Of a stretch of 5,342 nucleotides of DNA, positions 1 to 5,342 are shown piece by piece. A model generated the notes under the pieces. That model had not been told where the DNA came from. It did not search any database and saw only the letters and a program-made list of their open reading frames with translations. Origin of the DNA: an uncultured Eubacteriales bacterium. Lineage in GTDB: Bacteria; Bacillota; Clostridia; Lachnospirales; Anaerotignaceae. Where the stretch lies: the NCBI GenBank assembly GCA_934552695.1, contig CAKTER010000114.1, forward strand, positions 1 to 5,342. The letters are read 5' to 3'. The translations under genes and the position numbers were made by a program. Position 1 is the stretch's first letter. The number at the start of each line of letters is the position of its first letter.

Positions 1-393
1 CCGTTCGATTTCGGCAATTTGGAAAAACGAGGCGGCTATTTTGGGGAAGCCCTCCCGATTGGCCACCTCGCCAAAGTCTTGGTACACCGGGTCGTATTCC
101 TCCCACTCGTTATGCTGGGCGGCCCGCAGGAGAGCGGTCACATCCGTACCCAAGTCCACAGGATAGGTTCCCTCCACCGTCAAATGGCTCCCGGCCAGCG
201 GCTGCAAATGCCGGTAAAAAATAGCGGCGTGCTCCTTTTCCTGATTGGCCGTAAAGGTAAACAGCCGGTCAATGACAAATAGGTTTTGCCGCCGGGCTAC
301 CTCTGCGGCAATGGTGTAGCGGTTTCGAGCCTGGGATTCCCCGGCAAAGGCCCGCATCAGGTTCTCCCGGGTCTGGCTAGTCAAAAAGTCCAT
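1..393 (-). CDS. rbr: Rubrerythrin, N-terminal diiron domain (3' end beyond window)
   Basis: The visible 131 residues form a ferritin-like four-helix domain of the rubrerythrin family, cytosolic non-haem diiron proteins that reduce hydrogen peroxide in anaerobes using electrons from rubredoxin or NADH-linked partners. The signature AFAGESQARNRY (residues 15-26) supplies Glu19, a typical first-helix iron ligand. QEKEH (51-55) gives the ExxH pair Glu52/His55. The second half of the fold is seen in HNEWEEYDPVY (94-104) and in IAEIER (126-131), where the next metal-binding Glu/His motif begins as the window ends. The C-terminal rubredoxin-like Cys4 domain, if present, lies outside, so a rubredoxin-less ferritin-like member cannot be excluded. 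The ATG at 391-393 is chosen because GGAGGG sits 7-8 bases upstream. The gene follows trpB2 by 105 bases on the same strand, but a terminator-like hairpin separates them. The open frame is intact up to the edge. Confidence 0.87.
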   Translation of the reverse strand, partial: MDFLTSQTRENLMRAFAGESQARNRYTIAAEVARRQNLFVIDRLFTFTANQEKEHAAIFYRHLQPLAGSHLTVEGTYPVDLGTDVTALLRAAQHNEWEEYDPVYQDFGEVANREGFPKIAASFFQIAEIER

Positions 394-440
394 AAAAAAT
401 CCCTCCTTTTTGGTTAAGCATGACCAAACCGGAGGGATTT
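394..440 (-). terminator. Terminator-like hairpin between trpB2 and rbr, overlapping the rbr Shine-Dalgarno
   Basis: Read on the minus strand, AAATCCCTCC (440-431) pairs perfectly with GGAGGGATTT (406-397). The 24 bases between can form a further short inner stem, either TTGGT/ACCAA or GGTT/AACC. The 3' arm runs straight into a six-T tract (399-394) just before the rbr ATG. This is the layout of an intrinsic terminator placed 58 bases after the trpB2 stop codon. The same 3' arm is the rbr ribosome binding site, so any transcript carrying both arms would either stop here or have its Shine-Dalgarno covered. The pairing is seen in the sequence; terminator or translational-switch activity is inferred. 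Confidence 0.75.
401..406 (-). promoter_or_regulatory. rbr ribosome binding site GGAGGG, buried in hairpin
   Basis: GGAGGG lies 7 bases before the rbr ATG, a normal spacing, and decides the start. It is exactly complementary to CCCTCC at 431-436 upstream on the same strand, so it is available to ribosomes only if the hairpin is open or the transcript starts inside the loop. Confidence 0.8.
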
Positions 441-498
441 ATACATGATTCATAGTCGGAGGAGAGCGTTCGAATCGAAAAGGGAGGGCAGAGAAGCC

Positions 499-1878
499 TT
501 AGCCTTCTACCTTAGGCAGCTTGCTGAAGCCCACTTCCAGGTCGGCGTCGGTGGGAACGTAGTCGGTCATTTTGCCGCTGTTATAGCTCATGTAGGCGCT
601 CAGGTCAAAGTAGCCGGTGCCGGTCAGGCCAAACAGGATGGTTTTGGCTTCGCCGGTTTCCTTGCACTTCAGGGCTTCATCGATAGCGACCCGGATTGCG
701 TGAGAGGACTCGGGGGCGGGCAAAATGCCTTCCACCCGGGCAAACAGCTCGGCCGCCTCGAACACCTTGGTCTGTTCCACAGCCCGGGCCTCATCCAGAT
801 ACCCGTCGTGGTACAGCTCCGATAAAATCGGGCTCATGCCATGGTAGCGCAGGCCGCCGGCATGGTTGGGGGAAGGCAGGAACGAGGAGCCAAGGGTATA
901 CATTTTGGCCAGCGGAGTCACCCGGCCGGTGTCGCAGAAGTCGTAAGCAAACCGGCCCCGGGTCAGGGACGGGCAGGAGGCAGGCTCCACCGCAATAAAG
1001 TGGGGGGCCTTTTTCCCGGCCAACCGGTCCGCCATAAAGGGGCCCATCAGGCCGCCCAAGTTGGAACCGCCGCCGGCACAGCCAATCAAAATGTCGGGAT
1101 ACTCGTCGATTTTTTCCATAGCCGCTTTGGCTTCCAGCCCAATCACGGTCTGGTGCAGCAGCACCTGGTTTAAAACGCTTCCCAATACATACCGATACCC
1201 GGGAGTGGTGACGGCCACCTCCACGGCCTCGGAAATGGCATTCCCCAGGCTGCCGGTACTGTCGGGGTTTTCGGCCAGCATTTTCCGGCCCACCTCGGTG
1301 GTGTTGGAAGGGGAGGGGGTCACATTGGCGCCATAGGTTTCCATCACAGCTCTCCGGTAGGGCTTTTGCTCCGCCGAAACCTTTACCATAAACACCTTGC
1401 AGTCCAGACCAAAGTACCCGCAGGCCATGGAAAGGGCCGTTCCCCACTGGCCGGCGCCGGTCTCGGTGGTCACACCCTTTAATCCCTGCGCCTTGGCGTA
1501 ATAGGCCTGGGCGATGGCGGAGTTCAGCTTGTGGCTGCCGCTGGTATTCCCGCCCTCATACTTGTAGTAGATATGAGCCGGCGTGTCCAACGCCCTTTCC
1601 AAGCAATAGGCCCGTACCAAAGGCGAAGGCCGATACATTTTGTAAAAATCCAAAACCTCGTCGGGAATGGGAATGAACCGGTCGGTGGTATTCAGCTCCT
1701 GCTTGGCCAGCTCGGTGCAGAACACCGGCTCCAAATCGGCCACGGTGCAGGGCTGTAGGGTAGCGGGGTTCAGCATCGGCCGATGGTCGGTTTTCATATC
1801 CGCCCGGACGTTGTACCAGGCTTGGGGCAGTTCTTCCTCGGAAAGATAGGTTTTGTAGGGGATTTTGTTCACAGACAT
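499..1878 (-). CDS. trpB: TrpB2-type tryptophan synthase beta chain (PLP-dependent TrpB-like enzyme)
   Basis: A complete 459-residue fold-type II PLP enzyme expected to condense L-serine with indole to give tryptophan in the cytosol. KYEGGNTSGSHKLN (106-119) contains Lys117, the Schiff-base lysine. TETGAGQWG (138-146) carries the catalytic Glu139; Trp in place of the His of classical TrpB (ETGAGQHG) is a mark of the TrpB2 subfamily. CAGGGSN (267-273) is the phosphate-binding loop. The longer N-terminus (about 85 residues before the core motif RPSPLVRA) and total length also fit TrpB2, which is usually longer than the roughly 400 residues of TrpB1. The start is the ATG at 1876-1878, 7 bases after AGGAG (1886-1890); the in-frame ATG at 1882-1884 lies too close to that site. 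No trpA or other trp gene is visible, but a Trp T-box precedes the gene, which supports a real role in tryptophan supply. A broader serine/threonine-deaminase-like activity is a less likely alternative. Confidence 0.93.
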   Translation of the reverse strand: MSVNKIPYKTYLSEEELPQAWYNVRADMKTDHRPMLNPATLQPCTVADLEPVFCTELAKQELNTTDRFIPIPDEVLDFYKMYRPSPLVRAYCLERALDTPAHIYYKYEGGNTSGSHKLNSAIAQAYYAKAQGLKGVTTETGAGQWGTALSMACGYFGLDCKVFMVKVSAEQKPYRRAVMETYGANVTPSPSNTTEVGRKMLAENPDSTGSLGNAISEAVEVAVTTPGYRYVLGSVLNQVLLHQTVIGLEAKAAMEKIDEYPDILIGCAGGGSNLGGLMGPFMADRLAGKKAPHFIAVEPASCPSLTRGRFAYDFCDTGRVTPLAKMYTLGSSFLPSPNHAGGLRYHGMSPILSELYHDGYLDEARAVEQTKVFEAAELFARVEGILPAPESSHAIRVAIDEALKCKETGEAKTILFGLTGTGYFDLSAYMSYNSGKMTDYVPTDADLEVGFSKLPKVEG

Positions 1879-1885
1879 GTTCATT

Positions 1886-1890
1886 CTCCT
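1886..1890 (-). promoter_or_regulatory. trpB2 ribosome binding site AGGAG
   Basis: AGGAG stands 7 bases before the ATG at 1878 and only 1 base before the ATG at 1884, so it favours the downstream start (protein beginning MSVNKIPYKTY). It lies after the T-box terminator, so it is transcribed only when antitermination succeeds. Confidence 0.75.
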
Positions 1891-1911
1891 TTCTTTTCGG
1901 GGGCAGGGTAT

Positions 1912-1952
1912 AAAAAAAGCCCGCCCCAACAACAATTCCTTGCTGGGACAGG
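1912..1952 (-). terminator. T-box regulated intrinsic terminator
   Basis: CCTGTCCCAGCAA (1952-1940) pairs with TTGTTGGGGCGGG (1932-1920), giving 13 pairs including G-U wobbles around a 7-base loop, followed by seven T (1918-1912). Its 5' arm uses the same bases, 1952-1945, as the 3' side of the antiterminator, so the two structures exclude each other. With charged tRNA-Trp this hairpin should form and stop transcription 34 bases before the trpB2 start. Confidence 0.93.
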
Positions 1953-2175
1953 ACTCAAATTCCTGCGGTGCCACCCGGCTTGACGATACTCGTCCACTCA
2001 GTGCGCTCTAACAAGCGCCCGGCCCGATAACGTGAGCCACTCCGTCTGCCCCTACTCGAAAACTCTTTCGGTTCGCCCTCATCGGTCCATTCCCAATCGC
2101 TTCTTACACTGCCTTTCCACCACCGGCAGCTCTCTGGGGTAATCCTACGTTGGTACTCCTCCGAATCAACGGTTT
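1912..2175 (-). promoter_or_regulatory. T-box leader riboswitch, tryptophan specific (UGG specifier)
   Basis: The minus strand carries a full T-box leader that senses uncharged tRNA. Stem I closes with TTCGG (2165-2161) against CCGAA (2071-2067). The AGTA motif (2157-2154) faces GAA next to the specifier codon UGG (2089-2087) in the context GAA-UGG-A, the usual S-turn arrangement. The distal part shows AGAGAGCTGCC (2135-2125) and the GGTGGAAAGGCAG loop (2121-2109). Hairpins follow at 2003-2018 (GCGCT/AGCGC) and 1982-1994 (GACGA/TCGTC, likely stem III). The conserved T-box GGGTGGCACCGCAGG spans 1976-1962. In the antiterminator, GGG/CCC (1976-1974 with 1947-1945) and GCAGG/CCTGT (1966-1962 with 1952-1948) enclose the 7-base bulge UGGCACC. 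UGGC can pair with a tRNA ending GCCA, which fits the G73 discriminator base of bacterial tRNA-Trp. Specifier, bulge and downstream trpB2 therefore all agree on tryptophan. Confidence 0.95.
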
Positions 2176-2190
2176 GTTGTGTTGGAAGTG

Positions 2191-2219
2191 ATTATATCCA
2201 AAATGCTGTAGGATGTCAA
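2191..2219 (-). promoter_or_regulatory. Consensus sigma-A promoter of the T-box/trpB2 unit
   Basis: TTGACA (2219-2214) and TATAAT (2196-2191) are both perfect matches, spaced by 17 bases. Transcription should start near 2184, giving a leader of roughly 300 bases before trpB2. A promoter this strong with no operator-like repeat suggests that control rests mainly on T-box attenuation. Confidence 0.93.
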
Positions 2220-2268
2220 TAGGTTTTAAAAACTTTTTCCTGCCAAAAGACAAGAGGGCAGCAAAAAG

Positions 2269-2294
2269 AAAAAAGCCCCGGAAGCCCGGGGCTT
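2269..2294 (-). terminator. Intrinsic terminator of the acyl-CoA dehydrogenase gene
   Basis: On the minus strand AAGCCCCGG (2294 to 2286) pairs with CCGGGGCTT (2281 to 2273) around a GCTT loop, and the 3' arm runs into a T tract (2274-2269, with a further T5 at 2267-2263). It begins 15 bases after the stop codon and separates this gene from the trpB2 promoter downstream. Confidence 0.93.
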
Positions 2295-2309
2295 GGAATG
2301 TACAGAGAA

Positions 2310-3443
2310 TTAGCGGGCCAGAGTACCGCCGATAACCATACGCTGGATCTGGTTGGTGCCTTCGAAGATCTGCCAAATCTTGGCGTCGCGCATCAGCTTC
2401 TCCACGGGATACTCGCGGCTGTAGCCGTAGCCACCCAGAACCTGAACAGCGTCGGTGGTGACCTTCATGGTGGTGTCGGAAACGAACACCTTGGTGCAGG
2501 AGCCCAGCTTGGTGTCGGTCACGCCGCAGTCGATCATGCGGGCGCAGTGCCACAGCAGAGCCCGGGCCGCCTGAATCTGAATCTCCATGTCAGCCAGCAT
2601 GAAGGAGATACCCTGGTTGGCAATGATGGGCTTACCAAAGGTCTTTCTGGTCTTAGCATAGGCCACGGATTCGTCCAGAGCCCGCTGAGCAATACCCAGA
2701 GCGCCGGCGGAACCGGTGCCGCGGGTGTGGTCCAGAGTCATCATAGCCAGGTTGAAGCCCTTGCCTTCGGGACCTACACGGTGAGAGGCAGGTACACGAA
2801 CGTCTTCCAGAACCACGTCGGCGGTGTTGGACAGACGCAGACCCATCTTATCCTCTTCCTTACCAATGGAAACGCCGGGACGATCCCGCTCTACCATGAA
2901 GCAGGTCAGGCCCTTAACGCCCTTGGACTTGTCAACGGTAGCAAAGATGGTGAATACATCGGCCAGACCGGCGCTGGTGATGAAGCACTTGCGGCCGTTC
3001 AGGATGTAGTCGTCGCCATCGCGGACAGCGGTGGTGCGGCAGGCAGCGGCGTCGGAACCGGCGTCGGGCTCGGTCAGACCGAAGGAGGCAATGCCGCCGT
3101 TCAGAACGAAGTCCAGATAGAACTGGATCTGCTCATCGGTACCACCGTTCATAATGGGCAGGAAAGCCAGCTCGGAGCAGCCAGCGCTGACCATGAAACC
3201 GGCGTCGATCTTAGCGATTTCTTCGTTAATCAGAACCATATCCAGAGCGGACAGGCCCTGGCCGCCGAACTTTTCGGGCAGGCCCATGGTGGTGAAACCG
3301 GCATCGTAGTACTTTTTGAACACTTCCATGGGGAACTCGCCCTTGCGGTCGCATTCGGTCACAACGGGAGCCAGCTCTTTTTTGGCCCAGTCGGCAGCAA
3401 ACTTCTGCATTTCCTTCTGAAAATCAGTCAACAAATACTCCAT
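2310..3443 (-). CDS. Acyl-CoA dehydrogenase, medium-chain (MCAD)-like
   Basis: A complete 377-residue FAD-dependent acyl-CoA dehydrogenase, a cytosolic enzyme that introduces (or, running in reverse, reduces) the C2-C3 double bond of an acyl-CoA and exchanges electrons with an electron-transfer flavoprotein. The first family signature is GLTEPDAGSD (122-131) and the second is QVLGGYGYSREYPVEKLMRD (334-353). The catalytic base should be Glu361 in IFEGTNQIQR (359-368), the position used by short- and medium-chain enzymes. The stretch around LDHTRGTGSAGALGIAQRAL (237-256) and RKTFGKP (266-272) resembles MCAD more than clostridial butyryl-CoA dehydrogenase, which has DGGRIGIAAQALGIA there; this comparison is from memory. 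The ATG at 3441-3443 follows GGAGG (3454-3450) by 6 bases. The gene has its own promoter and terminator and no etfAB, crt, hbd or thl genes beside it, so its substrate and pathway cannot be read from context. Confidence 0.93.
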   Translation of the reverse strand: MEYLLTDFQKEMQKFAADWAKKELAPVVTECDRKGEFPMEVFKKYYDAGFTTMGLPEKFGGQGLSALDMVLINEEIAKIDAGFMVSAGCSELAFLPIMNGGTDEQIQFYLDFVLNGGIASFGLTEPDAGSDAAACRTTAVRDGDDYILNGRKCFITSAGLADVFTIFATVDKSKGVKGLTCFMVERDRPGVSIGKEEDKMGLRLSNTADVVLEDVRVPASHRVGPEGKGFNLAMMTLDHTRGTGSAGALGIAQRALDESVAYAKTRKTFGKPIIANQGISFMLADMEIQIQAARALLWHCARMIDCGVTDTKLGSCTKVFVSDTTMKVTTDAVQVLGGYGYSREYPVEKLMRDAKIWQIFEGTNQIQRMVIGGTLAR

Positions 3444-3547
3444 AGTGATCCTCCAATTTAAATAGATTTTCTGACCAGTAAAGCCGGGGCCAGACGACCG
3501 GTTTGGCAACAAAGGCAAACAGATAATTGAACCTGTTCGATGAGTTT

Positions 3548-3576
3548 AGTATAGCAGATTGGAGTAGCCTTGTCCA
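3548..3576 (-). promoter_or_regulatory. Promoter of the acyl-CoA dehydrogenase gene
   Basis: TGGACA (3576-3571) and TATACT (3553-3548) are separated by 17 bases, and TGC before the -10 makes it an extended -10 element. Transcription should start near 3541, leaving an untranslated leader of about 97 bases before the ATG at 3443. I see no riboswitch family that I recognise in that leader. Confidence 0.82.
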
Positions 3577-3577
3577 G

Positions 3578-3592
3578 ATTCTTTTTAAGAAT
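3578..3592 (-). repeat. Perfect 6-3-6 inverted repeat just upstream of the -35
   Basis: ATTCTT (3578-3583) and AAGAAT (3587-3592) are perfect inverted copies with three bases between, starting 2 bases upstream of the acyl-CoA dehydrogenase -35 box. It could be a small operator. It is not followed by a T tract on the minus strand, so it is a poor terminator for the upstream gene. The role is unknown, and AT-rich repeats of this size can arise by chance. Confidence 0.35.
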
Positions 3593-3661
3593 ACAGCACT
3601 TTGATGGAAAAATTAACAATTTTACCGATTCATTCCCCCCGGTTTTATGCTGTTTGCCCTG

Positions 3662-5194
3662 TTATGATTTCCTGCTCCCAAATACCTGCCGCCACAATCG
3701 CCCCAGCCGGGAAAGGCGCAGGCAGCCGCTGAGGTGCAAGCCCCCAGCATATACCAGCAGCAGCAGCAAAAGAGAGGGCCACAGACCCCAGCCGCAGTTG
3801 CCCCACATAACCAGACACCCCCGCCCGGCCAGCACGGCACATCCCGCCGAAAGCCCCGGTTTTAGCACCCAATTCAGCAAGTCCAGCCGGACAAAGGCCT
3901 CCCGGGCCAGACGGCGCATACTCAAGCCCACGGTAACTACCAGAGCGCACAGCCACCCGGCCAAAAAGGCGTCCAGCCCAAAAAGGGGCATGAGCCCGTA
4001 AATAAAACCCATGGTGATGAGAGAGGAGCCTACGCTCATTTTTAACAAAAACGTGTGCAGGCCCAGGCCATTCAAAATTCCCCCCAACGTAATCTGTACA
4101 TACAAAAAGGGGCACAAAAACCCCATTTTAAATACCAGCGGCCCCAGGGATTCCTGCCGGTACAGGGTCCGGCACAGAGGGGAGGAGAGTCCCCAAAACA
4201 CCGCAGCGGCCCCAAAGGCCAGCCCAAAGGAGAGCAGCAGCGCCCGGGATAAAACAGCGTCAATGCGGCGGCCGTTGTGGACAGCGAGCGCCCGGCTCAG
4301 CGCCGGTACCAGTGCCGTGGCTACCGCCAAAAGCAGGGCCGAGGGCAGCTGCACCAGGGGCATGGCCATCCCCGTCAGCTGGCCGTATTGGCCCAAAGCG
4401 CTTTCGCCGGCCCCGGTATACAGCTGGAGCCGTTGGGGGATGAGGATGTTTTCGAACGTGGAAAGCAGGGCCCCGGTCATTCGGTTGGCTGTTAAGGGGA
4501 GGGCCATGGCAAGCACGGTTTGCAACGCCTCCCGCCGGGACAGGGTGGCTGCCGTTCGTTGTAGTTTTTGACGCCGGTACCAGACCAGCACAAACAAAAA
4601 CGATAAAACCTCACCGGCTACAATTCCCGCTGTGGCATAGCGGCAGGCCTGGGCCAGGCTCTCCGGCGGACGATGGGAAATCAGCAAAAACACAGCTGCA
4701 ATCCGCACCGTTTGCTCCAAAATCTGCGAAAGCGCCGGGGCTTCCGGCTCCTGCAGCCCATGAAAATACCCCCGAATACAGCTGCCCATGGCCATACAGG
4801 GAAATGCCAGCCCCAGTAACCGCAGAGAGGGGATGAGCCGTTCCTCCCGAAAGACCAGCCGGGCCAGAAAACCCGCCCCCCGGTACAGGCCCAGCCCCAA
4901 AAGCACCCCCAGTCCGCCGCTGAATAGGGTAGCAATCTGTAAGACCCGGCGGCTGTTGCCCGCTTCGCCCCGGGCGCATTCCTGCGCTGTGAGCCGGGAC
5001 ACCGTGGTGGTAAACCCGGCGGCGGTAATGGTCCAGGCCAACAGGTACAGGGGCATAAACAGCTGGTACAGGCCCATGCCCTCGGCGCCAATGGCTTGGG
5101 ACATATAAATGCGGTACAAAAACCCAATCCCCCGGGTGGCCAGATTGGCCGCAAACAACACCAAAGTCCCGGCCAGCACTCCCTTGCGCCCCAT
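3662..5194 (-). CDS. spoVB: SpoVB-family polysaccharide/lipid flippase (MOP superfamily)
   Basis: A 510-residue polytopic membrane protein of the MurJ/SpoVB/YtgP branch of the MOP exporters, which flip lipid-linked cell wall or polysaccharide precursors; SpoVB itself acts in spore cortex synthesis. Hydrophobic segments cover almost the whole length, consistent with about 14 helices. Family hallmarks are the N-terminal GFLYRIYMSQAIGAEGMGLYQ (24-44), RGYFHGLQEPEAPALSQILEQ (141-161) and IPQRL...GQYGQLTGMAMPL (252-280). Length agrees with the roughly 500-520 residues of SpoVB. The ATG at 5192-5194 is chosen because AGGGGG lies 5-6 bases upstream and the protein then begins just before the first helix. 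The frame stays open upstream to a GTG at 5293, but that extension is polar, lacks a well-spaced ribosome site and does not resemble the family. Which paralogue it is (sporulation-specific SpoVB or a general flippase such as YtgP) cannot be settled from sequence alone. Confidence 0.87.
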   Translation of the reverse strand: MGRKGVLAGTLVLFAANLATRGIGFLYRIYMSQAIGAEGMGLYQLFMPLYLLAWTITAAGFTTTVSRLTAQECARGEAGNSRRVLQIATLFSGGLGVLLGLGLYRGAGFLARLVFREERLIPSLRLLGLAFPCMAMGSCIRGYFHGLQEPEAPALSQILEQTVRIAAVFLLISHRPPESLAQACRYATAGIVAGEVLSFLFVLVWYRRQKLQRTAATLSRREALQTVLAMALPLTANRMTGALLSTFENILIPQRLQLYTGAGESALGQYGQLTGMAMPLVQLPSALLLAVATALVPALSRALAVHNGRRIDAVLSRALLLSFGLAFGAAAVFWGLSSPLCRTLYRQESLGPLVFKMGFLCPFLYVQITLGGILNGLGLHTFLLKMSVGSSLITMGFIYGLMPLFGLDAFLAGWLCALVVTVGLSMRRLAREAFVRLDLLNWVLKPGLSAGCAVLAGRGCLVMWGNCGWGLWPSLLLLLLVYAGGLHLSGCLRLSRLGRLWRQVFGSRKS

Positions 5195-5313
5195 AGCAGC
5201 CCCCTTCGTATCGCCGTTACCGTCCATTCGTTTCAGTCTATGAAGGCCGGGCCCACTTATCCCGGATTTTTTTGCTTCTGCCGCCGGGAGCACTTCCTTT
5301 TGGACAAAATTTG

Positions 5314-5329
5314 TGATATATTTATATCA
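5314..5329. repeat. Perfect 16-bp palindrome, candidate operator in a probable divergent promoter region
   Basis: TGATATA-TT-TATATCA is a perfect 7-2-7 inverted repeat in the 148-base region upstream of the flippase gene. It overlaps plausible -10 elements on both strands: TATAAA (5326-5321) leftward, whose -35 would lie outside the window, and TATATC (5323-5328) rightward with TGGACA (5301-5306) at 16 bases. A GAGAGGA at 5336-5342 may be the ribosome site of a rightward gene starting just beyond the edge. It does not match in full any regulator box I can name; TTGTGA at 5311-5316 resembles one half of a Rex site only. Operator function is inferred. Confidence 0.45.
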
Positions 5330-5342
5330 ATGAACGAGAGGA

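Noticed and set aside
468..476. GTTCGAATC, resembling a tRNA T-loop, between trpB2 and rbr
   Set aside because: The flanking bases do not form a T stem, and no acceptor, D or anticodon arms can be found; most likely chance.
1879..1974. In-frame N-terminal extension of trpB2 to a start at 1974
   Set aside because: The extension would be translated from the T-box sequence and terminator hairpin and has no ribosome site; AGGAG at 1886-1890 fixes the start at 1878.
2298..3461. 387-codon open frame on the plus strand opposite the acyl-CoA dehydrogenase
   Set aside because: It mirrors the dehydrogenase gene almost exactly, runs through that gene's terminator, has no ribosome site and shows no recognisable domain. 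The opposite strand carries clear family motifs, so this is a codon-bias shadow.
3606..3626. AT-rich hairpin (AAAATT/AATTTT with GG/CC ends) downstream of the flippase gene
   Set aside because: The stem is low in GC, has a mismatch and is not followed by a T tract on the minus strand; too weak to list as a terminator.
3641..4115. Overlapping smaller open frames on both strands within the flippase gene (also throughout 4000-5154)
   Set aside because: They lie inside a gene with clear family motifs, lack ribosome sites and read as low-complexity products of GC-rich codon use.
5247..5273. CCGGG/CCCGG hairpin followed by ATTTTTTT on the plus strand
   Set aside because: The stem is only 5 bp with a 9-base loop, and no plus-strand gene precedes it. 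It lies in the leader of the minus-strand flippase gene, so a terminator call is not supported.
5195..5293. 33-residue extension of the flippase from a GTG at 5293
   Set aside because: Its purine-rich stretch is too close to the GTG, and the added residues are polar and unlike the family N-terminus, whereas the ATG at 5194 has AGGGGG at a usable distance.

Overview
The window looks like chromosomal DNA of a moderately GC-rich, anaerobic, probably spore-forming member of the Firmicutes (Clostridia; the protein style suggests Oscillospirales, but this is inference). The evidence is strong AGGAGG-type ribosome binding sites, consensus sigma-A promoters, a T-box leader, a SpoVB-family flippase, a TrpB2-type enzyme, rubrerythrin and an acyl-CoA dehydrogenase. 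All four recognisable genes lie on the minus strand, so the region reads from right to left. There are no mobile elements, CRISPR arrays or RNA genes.

Right to left: (1) 5195-5342 is a probably divergent intergenic region. It holds a perfect 16-bp palindrome (5314-5329), and a GAGAGGA at the very end may be the ribosome binding site of a rightward gene outside the window. (2) 3662-5194 encodes a 510-residue SpoVB-like MOP-superfamily flippase. (3) 3444-3661 contains a good promoter (3548-3576) and a leader of about 100 bases for (4) an MCAD-like acyl-CoA dehydrogenase at 2310-3443, closed by a strong intrinsic terminator at 2269-2294. (5) 1879-2268 holds a perfect consensus promoter (TTGACA-17-TATAAT) followed by a complete tryptophan-specific T-box leader with its terminator and antiterminator. 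(6) 499-1878 encodes a TrpB2-type tryptophan synthase beta chain. (7) 394-440 is a terminator hairpin whose 3' arm is also the Shine-Dalgarno of (8) a rubrerythrin gene cut off by the left edge.

The best-supported regulatory story is the tryptophan unit. Uncharged tRNA-Trp should pair with the UGG specifier codon and the UGGC bulge and let transcription continue into trpB2. No trpA or other trp gene is visible, which fits an enzyme that condenses serine with free indole, for example salvaged indole. The rubrerythrin gene follows behind a terminator-like hairpin that hides its ribosome binding site, so its expression probably depends on its own promoter or on hairpin opening. The acyl-CoA dehydrogenase appears to be monocistronic, with no electron-transfer flavoprotein genes beside it. 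None of the genes is new as a family; the points worth a second look are the two RNA control elements and the operator-like palindrome.
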